A DNA stretch of 64,000 nt from JADJSS01 sp046329815 (GCA_046329815.1 JAXLTY010000001.1:434001-498000); one strand, 5' to 3'. Shown: positions 52,737-61,046, counted from the first letter of the stretch. Made by a program: numbers and translations. The notes: generated from the letters alone by a model not told the origin.

Positions 52737-53063
52737 TTATGCTGTTTCCAAATCTTTGAACATGCCGATAAATTTAAGCATTGCGCCTAAGTTGGTGATC
52801 TTGATTTTTCCCATCATTACAGCCATTTGTCTGTTTACGCGACCTTCTTCTGCATCTTCAAAATCAGAAGCTGCTGCTGAAATTACACAATCAGGTTCAC
52901 CGGATAAACCTTCAGTTACGGTACAAACACCTTCTGCTACGCTAACCGTAAACTCACCGCCTGTTTCACCATCTAATACAAAGTGAAAAACTCCTGTTTG
53001 TCCTGCTGCTTCGTCTGCTTTTAATCTTGCCGGTAATCCTAAAACAATTTCTTTTGCTGTCAT
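52737..53063 (-). CDS. SCP2 sterol-binding-like protein
   Basis: A 108-residue protein from ATG 53063 (MTAKEIVLGLPARLKADEAA). It has the SCP2 fold pattern GVFHFVLDGETGGEFTVSVA, GVCTVTEGLSGEPDCVISAA and the helix RQMAVMMGKIKITNLGAMLK. SCP2-like proteins bind acyl-CoA or lipids in the cytoplasm. It is divergent from the acyl-CoA carboxylase beta gene and seems to share one operator with it (53125-53138), which suggests a linked role in acyl-CoA handling. Confidence 0.88.
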   Translation of the reverse strand: MTAKEIVLGLPARLKADEAAGQTGVFHFVLDGETGGEFTVSVAEGVCTVTEGLSGEPDCVISAAASDFEDAEEGRVNRQMAVMMGKIKITNLGAMLKFIGMFKDLETA

Positions 53064-53099
53064 TTTTATAATTTTTTGATTGGTTGATAATATTTTGAA

Positions 53100-53164
53100 C
53101 AAATGTAAAAATAAAAATTATCTTACCAAACGTTTGGTCAAATAAAATTGTATTTTTATTTTTG
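53100..53164. promoter_or_regulatory. Divergent promoter pair over a perfect 14-bp palindrome
   Basis: ACCAAACGTTTGGT (53125-53138) is a perfect palindrome. Its right half contains TTTG (53133-53136), followed after 20 bases by TATTTTTG (53157-53164): a plus-strand Bacteroidota promoter for the carboxylase. Its left half contains TTTG on the minus strand (53130-53127), followed after 19 bases by TACATTTG (53107-53100): a promoter for the SCP2 gene. A regulator of TetR type bound here would block both. Confidence 0.75.
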
Positions 53165-53194
53165 GTCAATCTGATTTAATAAGAAAAATACATT

Positions 53195-54796
53195 ATGTCT
53201 GTACTAAAATCTAAAATAAACGTCAACTCTTCCGGCTATAGAGAAAACTACGAAAAAATGCTTGCCAAAATCGAAGAATTGAACAAACATTTGAAACAAT
53301 CTCTATTCCAAGGTGAAGAAAAGCATTTATCAAAAGCTAAATCACAAGGCAAATTTTTAGCAAGAGAGAGAATAGAATTGTTACTGGATCAGGATTCACC
53401 GTTTTTAGAATTGTGTCCGTTAGCAGGTTTAGGTGTGAAAGGTGGTTTTGGAACAGGTGGCACCATGGTAGCAGGCATTGGTTTTGTTTCCGGAAAGATG
53501 TGTTTGATAACAGCAAATGTTGGAACTAACAAAGGTGGCGCAATAGATATTGCCACGTTAAAAAAAGCATTGCGTATTAATGAAATTGGCAATGAAAATA
53601 ATTTACCGTCAATTAATCTGGTAGAAAGTGCCGGTGCAAATCTGCCGGATCAGGCACAAGTATTTAATCTTGGTGGAAATAATTTCAAGGAAATTACACG
53701 ACGTTCTAAAAAAGGATTGCCAACAATTTCTATTGTGTTTGGTAACTCAACGGCTGGTGGCGCCTACATTCCAGGTATGAGTGATTACACAATTTTTATT
53801 AAAGACAAAGCAAAAGTTTTTTTGGCAGGACCACCTTTAGTAAAAATGGCAACGAACGAAATTGTAGATGATGAAACATTAGGTGGCGCAGAAATGCACT
53901 CAAAAATTTCCGGTGTTTCAGATTATTTAGCGCAAGATGAGTTAGATGGTATCAGAATTGCTCGAGAATTAATGGCAAATCTAAAGATTAATCATTCATC
54001 ATTAGACATTGAACACTCATATAAGGAACCAAATTATCCAATTGATGAATTACTCGGTATCGTTTCTGCTGATGTAAAAATTCCTTTTGATTGTCGTGAA
54101 GTCATTGCACGTATTGTGGATGGCTCTGAATTTCATGAGTTCAAAAAAGAATACGGTACCACATTAATTTGTGGTTTTGCTAAAATACATGGCTATCCAA
54201 TTGCAATTATTGGAAACAACGGTGTATTGTTTAATGATTCCTCTAATAAAGGTGCGCACTTTATTCAGTTGTGCAACATGAACCACACGCCTATTTTGTT
54301 CTTACAAAACATCACCGGTTTTATGGTTGGTAAAGATTATGAACAAAACGGTATGATCAAAGATGGTGCAAAAATGATCAATGCAGTTTCCAATTCTGAA
54401 GTACCGATGTTTACGCTGATGATGGGCGCAAGTTACGGTGCAGGAAATTACGCCATGTGCGGTAGAGCTTACAATCCACGCTTTTTATTTTCCTATCCAA
54501 ACAGTATGATTGCAGTAATGGGCTCCGAACAATTGGCTGGTGTGATGCAAATGGTGAGCCGCGAAGCAGCCATTAAAGCAGGACAACAGTTTGATGAAGC
54601 ACAAGCTGCACAAATGAAAGAATTTATGAAAGCAGAAATTGAAAAACAAAGTAATGCATTTTTTGCAACTGGACAACTTTGGGACGACGGCATCATTGAT
54701 CCAAGAGACACACGCCATGTATTTGGTTTGTTGTTAGCATTAACTTATATGAACGAAGTAAAAGGAACGAATAGCTGGGGTGTTTATAGGATGTAG
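53195..54796 (+). CDS. Acyl-CoA carboxylase carboxyltransferase (beta) subunit
   Basis: A 533-residue biotin-dependent carboxyltransferase of the methylcrotonyl/geranyl/propionyl-CoA group. It has both crotonase-like halves: N-terminal KFLARERIELLLDQDSPFLE, FGTGGTMVAGIGFVSGKM, NSTAGGAYIPGMSDYTIF, AGPPLVKMATNEIVDDETLG; C-terminal ITGFMVGKDYEQNGMIKDGA and MMGASYGAGNYAMCGRAYNP. It moves CO2 from biotin to acyl-CoA. Motifs such as AGPPLVK and GVSDYLA lean to the methylcrotonyl-CoA type (leucine breakdown), but the substrate is not certain. Its alpha partner lies 1.2 kb downstream, beyond two inserted genes. Confidence 0.93.
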   Translation: MSVLKSKINVNSSGYRENYEKMLAKIEELNKHLKQSLFQGEEKHLSKAKSQGKFLARERIELLLDQDSPFLELCPLAGLGVKGGFGTGGTMVAGIGFVSGKMCLITANVGTNKGGAIDIATLKKALRINEIGNENNLPSINLVESAGANLPDQAQVFNLGGNNFKEITRRSKKGLPTISIVFGNSTAGGAYIPGMSDYTIFIKDKAKVFLAGPPLVKMATNEIVDDETLGGAEMHSKISGVSDYLAQDELDGIRIARELMANLKINHSSLDIEHSYKEPNYPIDELLGIVSADVKIPFDCREVIARIVDGSEFHEFKKEYGTTLICGFAKIHGYPIAIIGNNGVLFNDSSNKGAHFIQLCNMNHTPILFLQNITGFMVGKDYEQNGMIKDGAKMINAVSNSEVPMFTLMMGASYGAGNYAMCGRAYNPRFLFSYPNSMIAVMGSEQLAGVMQMVSREAAIKAGQQFDEAQAAQMKEFMKAEIEKQSNAFFATGQLWDDGIIDPRDTRHVFGLLLALTYMNEVKGTNSWGVYRM

Positions 54797-54844
54797 AATT
54801 AAATAATCCGTAAAGAACAAATATTTTTAAAACTAGTTGTACAT

Positions 54845-55399
54845 ATGAAAGTTATTGAAAAGGTTCTTAATAAGAAAAATATTATTGCACAAACAACTGC
54901 AATTATTATTTCAAGAGAAGATTATACTTTAAAATCTGAGGTTTATAATGAACATTGGCAGGCAAACGAAAATGGAAATATATTTCAACCTACAGCAAAT
55001 AAAAATTTAAACTTTAATATTGATTCTTCAAAAGAAATAGGTGTACTTACAGAACAAGTAGCTTACAAAACTAGACATGACATGAAATATTGGGAACGCA
55101 CATGCCTTATAAGGTTTTTTAAAACTAATACAAATTCATATATAGAAAATGTAGAGTTCATTACAATTAATATTAACTCTTTAATGTTACGAAAAATTAT
55201 TTTAAATCATAATGATCACGCAAATGAATTATTTTCTACAATAAAGCGTGGTAAGTATGCTTATTATTTAAATCAAAATGGAGAAGAGAAAAAAATAGAA
55301 TTAAACTCACCTGTAAATTCCATTTATATGGAATTATTTGATATAGCTATGATTTTGAGAATGATTTTAATCGCCTTGCATTCAATAAAATCAATATAA
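54845..55399 (+). CDS. Hypothetical protein, first gene of an AT-rich insert
   Basis: A 184-residue protein, beta-rich at the start (AIIISREDYTLKSEVYNEHW, GVLTEQVAYKTRHDMKYWER) and helical at the end (YMELFDIAMILRMILIALHS). I recognise no family. It is much more AT-rich than the carboxylase genes that flank it. It precedes a nuclease-fold gene by 27 bases in the same direction and may be its immunity partner, or an unrelated passenger. Confidence 0.6.
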   Translation: MKVIEKVLNKKNIIAQTTAIIISREDYTLKSEVYNEHWQANENGNIFQPTANKNLNFNIDSSKEIGVLTEQVAYKTRHDMKYWERTCLIRFFKTNTNSYIENVEFITININSLMLRKIILNHNDHANELFSTIKRGKYAYYLNQNGEEKKIELNSPVNSIYMELFDIAMILRMILIALHSIKSI

Positions 55400-55426
55400 T
55401 GTAACAATGACAACTCAATATAAACT

Positions 55427-55855
55427 ATGAAGAAAGAAATACAAGAATTAGTTGAATATGCATTGACTTCTGAAACGAATAAAAAAAGAGAGTTAGTAAT
55501 TGGAAAGGTTTCTAAAAAACAAGCGAAAGAAATTGAAAAACTGGTTGGCATAAATTTAGAAGGTGTGGAAAGAGTTATTGATAGCTATATGATTCGTCAT
55601 GCGTTAGGAAAACATGGAAGTCCAACTAAAGAATCAAAACAAGGTCAAATTGCAATTACAATTGATGACTTTATCTTATTACCAGAAGTATATATTCATC
55701 CTGATAAAATAGAATATATCGGTAAAAACTCATTAAAACAAGATTTATTCCGTTATATAAAAAAAATTGATGAATCATTATTTATTATTGAAGCTTTAAG
55801 AGTTTCAAAAAAAGGTTACAAACTAATTTTTACAACAATGTATAAGAGAAAATAG
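55427..55855 (+). CDS. BECR-fold nuclease domain protein (Barnase-EndoU-ColicinE5/RelE type)
   Basis: A 142-residue protein. A helical lead (residues 1-50) is followed by MIRHALGKHGSPTKESKQGQ and IAITIDDFILLPEVYIHPDK, then FIIEALRVSKKGYKLIFTTM ending YKRK. This His ... HG ... ITxDD ... E-x-R ... T-x-YK layout is that of the phage-associated BECR nucleases (PBECR3 group) found in toxins and phage proteins. It likely cleaves RNA. Position inside the acyl-CoA carboxylase locus is unusual. Activity is inferred. Confidence 0.75.
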   Translation: MKKEIQELVEYALTSETNKKRELVIGKVSKKQAKEIEKLVGINLEGVERVIDSYMIRHALGKHGSPTKESKQGQIAITIDDFILLPEVYIHPDKIEYIGKNSLKQDLFRYIKKIDESLFIIEALRVSKKGYKLIFTTMYKRK

Positions 55856-55905
55856 AGAACATCAAATAAGGCGAATTTTGCATTGCTGCCATTTCTCGCA
55901 CGTCC

Positions 55906-55943
55906 GAAACGTTTCCTTATTATGTAGTTCTCCAATACAAATT
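55906..55943 (+). promoter_or_regulatory. Possible second copy of the carboxylase operator
   Basis: GAAACGTTTC (55906-55915) is a perfect 10-bp palindrome sharing the AAACGTTT core of the 53125-53138 site. TTTC (55912-55915) is followed after 20 bases by TACAAATT, a poor match to TAnnTTTG, so the promoter is weak or absent. The 8-bp core also occurs by chance elsewhere (for example 33980). Confidence 0.35.
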
Positions 55944-55960
55944 TAAACAAAAAGCTGATA

Positions 55961-57961
55961 ATGACAACTCAAAAAATAACAAAACTTTTAGTAGCCAATC
56001 GTGGTGAAATAGCCATTCGCGTTTTTAAAACTTGCAAAGAAATGGGCATCGCTACAGTCGCTGTTTATTCGGATGCTGATGAAAATGCATTGTTTGTAAA
56101 AATGGCTGACGAAGCAGTGCGTATTGGCGGCAAGCAACCCAATGAATCGTATTTGATTGTAGATAAAATTATCGATGCAGCAAAGAAAACCGGAGCCAAT
56201 GCGATTCATCCTGGTTATGGTTTTTTAAGCGAGAAAGAACATTTCGCGCAGCGATGCATTGATGAGAATATCATTTGGGTTGGACCGCATCCAAAAGCCA
56301 TTGAAGTAATGGGTTCTAAGATCGGTGCCAAAAAGATCATGCAATCGCACGATGTACCTACTATTCCCGGCTACCAAGGCGATGACCAAAGCGAAGCCAC
56401 TATTAAAGCAAAAGCCATCGAAATAGGTTTTCCTGTTTTACTGAAAGCCAGTGCCGGCGGTGGCGGCAAAGGTATGCGTATTGTTCGTGAAGAAAAAGAA
56501 TTAGACAAAGCCATTACAGAAGCAAAATCTGAAGCAAAATCTGGTTTTGGTGATGATACACTTTTAATAGAAAAATATTTTGATTCATCACGACACGTAG
56601 AGTTTCAAATCTTTGGTGACAAGCATGGAAACGCGTTGCATTTATTCGAGCGTGAATGCAGTATTCAGCGCCGTTACCAGAAAGTAGTGGAAGAAAGTCC
56701 ATCGCCATTTATTACAGAAGATACACGTAAAAAAATGGGCGAAGCTGCGGTGGCTGCATGCAAAGCGATTGAATATGATAATGCCGGAACAGTAGAGTTT
56801 ATTGTGGCTCCGGATCAATCCTTTTATTTTTTAGAAGTCAACACACGCTTGCAAGTGGAGCATCCTGTTACGGAAGAAGTGACAGGTTTGGATTTGGTGC
56901 GTTTGCAGATTGAAGTAGCACAAGGTAATGCGATTCCATTTAAGCAAGAAGAACTCAAACAAAACGGACATGCAATTGAAGTACGTTTTTATGCAGAAGA
57001 TCCTGCGAATAATTTCTTACCGGTAAATGGAAAAATTATTGATTGGATTCCATCTAATACAAATGGTTTGCGTTATGACACAGGTATTGAAAGTGGCTCT
57101 GAAATTTCCACTTATTATGATCCGATGATCGCGAAAGTAATTGCAAAAGGTAAGAACAGAAATGAAGCTGTTTTAAAATTAAAAACTGCGTTACAGGAAA
57201 CCGTTTGCAGTGGTTTTACAACGAACAAAAATTTCCTGATTGCGATTTTAGAAAATGAAGATTTTCAGAAAGGTGATTTCGATACGCATTTTTTAGATAA
57301 GAAATTTAATTACCAAGGTGAGCAATATTCACAGGAAGCCTTAGATACATTGACTTGCGCTTTAGTACACCATCGTTATGTACAAAGAGAAAAAGAAAGA
57401 ACAGTAGCACAAGGTGTACCAAGCGGCTGGCGCAATAATTTCTATCAGCCGCAGCAGGAAAAATATGCTTATCAGGGTTTTGAATTTTTAGTTACTTACA
57501 CTAATAAAAATAATGAACTGCACATTTCGTTTGCCGATAAAAACTTTATTTCCAAAAGTGAGCACCGTCATTCCGAGCGCAGCGAGGAATCTCGTAAAGA
57601 TGGGTACATCTTTGAAATAAACAATATTCGTCGCAAGTTTTATATCTCGCAAAAAGACAACCAGTATTTCATTCAGAGTGCTTCTTTAGGACAAATTGTA
57701 TTATCGTTATCCGAACGTTTTCCGTTACCGATTGTAGAAACGGTAAAAGGCGGCTACATTGCTCCAATGCCTGGCGATATCACAACGGTATTGGTAAAAC
57801 CGGGCGATTCCGTAAAATCAGGTGATGCTCTTTTAAAAATGATTTCGATGAAAATGGAAAGTACGATTGAAGCACACAGCGATGGTGAAGTAGAGGAAGT
57901 TTTCGTAACGGAAAAACAATTTGTAGAAACCGGAACCTTGTTGTTGAAGATGAAAGAATAA
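55961..57961 (+). CDS. Acyl-CoA carboxylase alpha subunit: biotin carboxylase plus biotin carrier
   Basis: A 666-residue fusion. The biotin carboxylase part (1-450) has LLVANRGEIAIRVFKTCKEM, HPGYGFLSEKEHFAQRC, the ATP-grasp Gly loop KASAGGGGKGMRI, and EVNTRLQVEHPVTEEVTGLD. A linking domain follows (about 480-590), then the carrier domain with SMKMES (biotinylated K631 in place of the common AMKM). It carboxylates biotin using ATP and bicarbonate. The linking domain contains residues HRHSERSEESRK (535-546), a translated repeat element. The beta subunit is encoded upstream. Confidence 0.94.
   Translation: MTTQKITKLLVANRGEIAIRVFKTCKEMGIATVAVYSDADENALFVKMADEAVRIGGKQPNESYLIVDKIIDAAKKTGANAIHPGYGFLSEKEHFAQRCIDENIIWVGPHPKAIEVMGSKIGAKKIMQSHDVPTIPGYQGDDQSEATIKAKAIEIGFPVLLKASAGGGGKGMRIVREEKELDKAITEAKSEAKSGFGDDTLLIEKYFDSSRHVEFQIFGDKHGNALHLFERECSIQRRYQKVVEESPSPFITEDTRKKMGEAAVAACKAIEYDNAGTVEFIVAPDQSFYFLEVNTRLQVEHPVTEEVTGLDLVRLQIEVAQGNAIPFKQEELKQNGHAIEVRFYAEDPANNFLPVNGKIIDWIPSNTNGLRYDTGIESGSEISTYYDPMIAKVIAKGKNRNEAVLKLKTALQETVCSGFTTNKNFLIAILENEDFQKGDFDTHFLDKKFNYQGEQYSQEALDTLTCALVHHRYVQREKERTVAQGVPSGWRNNFYQPQQEKYAYQGFEFLVTYTNKNNELHISFADKNFISKSEHRHSERSEESRKDGYIFEINNIRRKFYISQKDNQYFIQSASLGQIVLSLSERFPLPIVETVKGGYIAPMPGDITTVLVKPGDSVKSGDALLKMISMKMESTIEAHSDGEVEEVFVTEKQFVETGTLLLKMKE
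57567..57592. repeat. REP-type fragment inside the carboxylase alpha gene
   Basis: The 26 bases from GTCATTCCGAGCGCAGCGAG onward are the common REP phrase whose translation is HSERSEES. The reading frame is preserved, so it has been kept as a small peptide insertion in the linking domain rather than breaking the gene. Confidence 0.85.
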
Positions 57962-57964
57962 AAA

Positions 57965-57990
57965 AACGGCACTTCAAATGAAATGCCGTT
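57965..57990. terminator. Terminator between convergent genes
   Basis: Arms AACGGCA (57965-57971) and TGCCGTT (57984-57990) with extra TT/AA pairs inside. The T run is strong on the minus strand, serving the minus cluster ending at 58023; the plus strand has only a weak tail. Confidence 0.75.
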
Positions 57991-58022
57991 GAACTTATGT
58001 ACTAACCAAAACAGAAGTTATA

Positions 58023-58367
58023 TTATTCCGCTTCAAAATCCCAATCTGTGTCGAACGTATCTATCTTATCGCCTTTCGTACAGATGATGTATGCGTTTTT
58101 AGTGCCGTCATATGTGATGTAAAAAGAAATACAATTACCGTCTTCTTTATAAATAACCGGTTTTTTTCCAAAAGGTATCATTTTATTATCAATTACCGTT
58201 TTAGAACCGAATTTTGCAATAGCTTTATCTGCTGTAGCTTCTGTTCCATCGAGCATATCCAGGAATGCCTTTGCTGTTTTGTTTTCTGTTTTCACGCCTT
58301 GTGAAAATCCATTCGTGCTGATGAATAAAGCAGCAACTAATACTGTTAAGTTTAAAATCTTTTTCAT
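58023..58367 (-). CDS. Small secreted protein of unknown function
   Basis: A 114-residue protein with signal peptide ending STNGFSQ. The mature part is acidic (YKEDGNCISFYITYDG, KGDKIDTFDTDWDFEAE) with no recognised domain. Last gene of a seven-gene minus-strand cluster. Confidence 0.62.
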   Translation of the reverse strand: MKKILNLTVLVAALFISTNGFSQGVKTENKTAKAFLDMLDGTEATADKAIAKFGSKTVIDNKMIPFGKKPVIYKEDGNCISFYITYDGTKNAYIICTKGDKIDTFDTDWDFEAE

Positions 58368-58410
58368 TTTTTTGTTTTTGAATTAAATAATTATTTTAAA
58401 TAAAGTGTTG

Positions 58411-58953
58411 TTATCGGTTGAACATCTTTTCATACAAAGAACCATAATAACCTAATGTAATTTCAGGTGCCATTTCGCCGACAAACTGCATCACACTTTT
58501 CACACCATTTTCATCAATATCAGACAAAGACGGAAGCACATCTATTTCTTCTTTAAAGATGCCTGACTTTGGTTCAAATTCGAATGATTTCTCTTTTAAG
58601 AAATACCTTGTTTTCTTTTCTACCGAATAAAAACGTTTCATATCTGCCAATTTGATGCTATCTGATTCATTTGCATTTCCGGATGCGTGACCGATGTAAA
58701 ACTGCATCGTTTGTCCATCGGAAGTAACGACCAGCTTTGGATCTTTTTGCATGTAATAATCGTAAAAGCTTTTACCAATACCAATTGCACCAAACAACAT
58801 TAAACCAGGCAATATAGCAGCCGTCCATGTAAATTCATGGCTGACTAAAGAAACCGTACTTATTACCAGCATCCAGCCAATAAATACAGCACCTGCAATA
58901 TATAACTTAAATTTTCCGGTTCGTTTTTGCAAAACAACTTCAATCTTTTTCAT
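58411..58953 (-). CDS. Membrane protein with PH-like cytoplasmic domain
   Basis: A 180-residue protein. Two membrane helices (KLYIAGAVFIGWMLVISTVS, WTAAILPGLMLFGAIGIGKS) follow the start KKIEVVLQKRTGKF, and the C-terminal half is a soluble beta domain (KLVVTSDGQTMQFYIGHASG, DMKRFYSVEKKTRYFLK). The layout resembles STM3941-like bacterial proteins of unknown function. Part of the small-gene cluster. Confidence 0.6.
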   Translation of the reverse strand: MKKIEVVLQKRTGKFKLYIAGAVFIGWMLVISTVSLVSHEFTWTAAILPGLMLFGAIGIGKSFYDYYMQKDPKLVVTSDGQTMQFYIGHASGNANESDSIKLADMKRFYSVEKKTRYFLKEKSFEFEPKSGIFKEEIDVLPSLSDIDENGVKSVMQFVGEMAPEITLGYYGSLYEKMFNR

Positions 58954-58969
58954 GTGTGTGCTCTTAAAA

Positions 58970-59227
58970 TTATTTTGTAAAGTGATACATCAGAAAACCA
59001 ATTAATGCTATAGCTAAGCGACTAATCAACTTCACTAATAAATCATTGGAAAATGATCTTCCTTGTTCAGCATATTCATCGGTTCGTTCGTTGGCTGTTC
59101 CTAATTTTTTGGATAAGTTCGTGCCGGCACGAGCGCTTAAGGCTATTAAAAACCAAATACCAACCCAGGCCGCGTTGGCTAAACCAAGCACCATCATAAT
59201 CATTCCAATAATACCTATCGTTTCCAT
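58970..59227 (-). CDS. Small two-helix membrane protein
   Basis: An 85-residue protein with a long N-terminal membrane helix (IGIIGMIMMVLGLANAAWVG), a polar loop (KKLGTANERTDEYAEQGRSF) and a C-terminal membrane helix (LAIALIGFLMYHF). No named family recognised. Its stop is 16 bases before the next gene of the cluster. Confidence 0.6.
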   Translation of the reverse strand: METIGIIGMIMMVLGLANAAWVGIWFLIALSARAGTNLSKKLGTANERTDEYAEQGRSFSNDLLVKLISRLAIALIGFLMYHFTK

Positions 59228-59234
59228 GACCGAT

Positions 59235-59669
59235 CTATTTTATTTTTTCCAACTTCTTTACCCAAAGTTCGCAGTAACTTTTAGAACCACCAGATAATTC
59301 ACCAGTGATGCGTACCTTTTCGCCTAAGTTTACCAAATTGCCTTCGTTATCGTATATCTTAATATCTTCTTCTGAAAAACCATCTTTCAAAGGTTCAATC
59401 ATGTTCTTCTTTTCATGGTCATTATTATAGTTTAAAAAAACGATGCTTGGCACTGTTGTCTTACTACTGGATTCCAGCATTAATGTCACAGTGCTACCCA
59501 TTGTATAAAAGCTAGACGGAGCAATTAAAGTGCCTTCTGTTATGACATCTTTCTTCTTGTATTGTTCCTGGCACAATTCTTCTGCCTTAACAAATACAGG
59601 TTCTGACGAGCAGCTAACAATTAATAATGCAACTGCAAAGATTAGTAAAAAATTCTTTATTGTTTTCAT
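59235..59669 (-). CDS. Lipoprotein, possible OB-fold
   Basis: A 144-residue protein with lipoprotein signal AVALLIVSCSSEPV (lipobox Cys near 20). The beta-rich part (QEQYKKKDVITEGTLIAPS, VNLGEKVRITGELSGGSKS) has the strand pattern of an OB fold as in tRNA_anti-like periplasmic domains. This is an inference. It lies 7 bases upstream of the small membrane protein gene. Confidence 0.6.
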   Translation of the reverse strand: MKTIKNFLLIFAVALLIVSCSSEPVFVKAEELCQEQYKKKDVITEGTLIAPSSFYTMGSTVTLMLESSSKTTVPSIVFLNYNNDHEKKNMIEPLKDGFSEEDIKIYDNEGNLVNLGEKVRITGELSGGSKSYCELWVKKLEKIK

Positions 59670-59689
59670 TGATTGATTTTTTGCTGAAA

Positions 59690-59977
59690 TTATTTACACA
59701 ATTCAATCTCTTTGCCCTTATCTGATGCTTTGAATTCCAATACCAGTTTTCCGTCTACATATAGTTTGTAGCCTTCTTTAACAGGAACGCTATGTTTTTC
59801 ATTTGAGCTATAACTTGATGATGATGTTGAACCGTCAGCCTGTACTTTTACTTCTACTGTTTTAGAACAATTATTTTTCAAATACACATCAAAGTAACTT
59901 CCTGTACTTGCATACATGTTTGTTATTGCTGACAAGATGATTGCTGTTACTGCGAATTTGATTTTTAAATTTTTCAT
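59690..59977 (-). CDS. Small secreted beta protein
   Basis: A 95-residue protein with a signal peptide ending TNMYAST. The mature domain (FDVYLKNNCSKTVEVKVQAD, KEGYKLYVDGKLVLEFKASD) is a small beta sheet with two Cys that may be disulfide bonded. Function unknown. Twenty bases before the OB-like lipoprotein gene. Confidence 0.6.
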   Translation of the reverse strand: MKNLKIKFAVTAIILSAITNMYASTGSYFDVYLKNNCSKTVEVKVQADGSTSSSSYSSNEKHSVPVKEGYKLYVDGKLVLEFKASDKGKEIELCK

Positions 59978-60088
59978 GAATTATTTTTAAAATTTTGAAT
60001 ACAGAATTCTAATGCTTATCGTAAATGATAAGTGCTTTATGTATGTAATAAGTTTTTATTGAGTTGGTTCTTTCTAACTCAAATCAGT

Positions 60089-60568
60089 TTACACAAACTT
60101 TACCGGTTTTTTGTCTGAAGGATCTAAAGCTGCGCTTTTTACGTCAACTTCGGCTTTTACAAAATATTCTGATTTTTCATTGTTCGCGAATGAACCTAAT
60201 TTACCTAATGCACCTAATGCACCGCCTTTGTCTGCTAATTCCTGATTACTTGACTTCAATTTGTTCAGGTTTTCTAACGAAATAGAAAACGGCACTTCTT
60301 TGCGTTCGCCTGTTTTAATAACTTCGTTGAATGTTATAGAATATGAGTCGATAAAGATTTCTTTTGTTTTTTTATCATCGCCTCTTCCGGTTGTCCATTC
60401 TTCTATTAATTCAACTTTCATTTCTACCAAATCCTGGTCGCTTTTAGTAGTGATAATTGCTTTGCCTTCCAGTCTGTCAGCAGTTTTTTGCACCTGACCA
60501 GGCACTTGTAATTCAACGCTTACACCACCAATACCTAATTTGTTTTTGATTGTTTGAAAAAATCCCAT
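60089..60568 (-). CDS. Arrestin-like protein (Spo0M type)
   Basis: A 159-residue protein that begins MGFFQTIKNKLGIGGVSVEL followed by VPGQVQKTADRLEGKAIITT and DQDLVEMKVELIEEWTTGRG, as in bacterial Spo0M arrestin-fold proteins; later VPFSISLENLNKL and SEYFVKAEVDVKSAALDP match. Usual family members are longer, so this is a compact form. In other bacteria the family is linked to stress and cell envelope control; role here unknown. No Spo0 sporulation pathway is implied. Confidence 0.8.
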   Translation of the reverse strand: MGFFQTIKNKLGIGGVSVELQVPGQVQKTADRLEGKAIITTKSDQDLVEMKVELIEEWTTGRGDDKKTKEIFIDSYSITFNEVIKTGERKEVPFSISLENLNKLKSSNQELADKGGALGALGKLGSFANNEKSEYFVKAEVDVKSAALDPSDKKPVKFV

Positions 60569-60593
60569 TGCTTAAAATTTTTTTAGTGAAAAA

Positions 60594-61046
60594 TTATTTA
60601 TTTAAAATTTTAGTTGCCTCTTTGTAAAAGTTTCCTTGTGGAAATTGCTGAAAATAACGCACAGTATAATTCTTATCTTTTGTTTTTTCAAAAAGAGCCA
60701 GGTAAGCTTCCCATATATTATCATCAGACATGCTTGTACTAAATCCATTATTCATAGATGAAGTGTAATATTTAATCGCTTTTTCAAATTCACCTAAAAA
60801 ATAATAATTGGCACCAATCTGGCTTTCATAAGTACTTATTTGTGCCGGATAGTGTTCAATCAATTTTTTATAAAGCTCAATAGATTCGGCATGTTTACCA
60901 CTGGTCAGAAGTTTAATAGCTTTCTTGGTCAATTCACTTTCTTCGCTTAATAACACTGACATCTTACTATAAAATTCATCGTGTATTTTATCGCCTTCTT
61001 CTAAGCTCAGTTTCTCTTTACCAAATAAAAAATCGAAGAGTTTCAT
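60594..61046 (-). CDS. Small TPR protein
   Basis: A 150-residue soluble helical protein. Two tetratricopeptide-like helix pairs are visible: KLLTSGKHAESIELYKKLIE / HYPAQISTYESQIG and ANYYFLGEFEKAIKYYTSSM. TPR proteins mediate protein contacts. It is the first gene of the seven-gene cluster (58023-61046), 25 bases before the arrestin-like gene. Confidence 0.75.
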   Translation of the reverse strand: MKLFDFLFGKEKLSLEEGDKIHDEFYSKMSVLLSEESELTKKAIKLLTSGKHAESIELYKKLIEHYPAQISTYESQIGANYYFLGEFEKAIKYYTSSMNNGFSTSMSDDNIWEAYLALFEKTKDKNYTVRYFQQFPQGNFYKEATKILNK

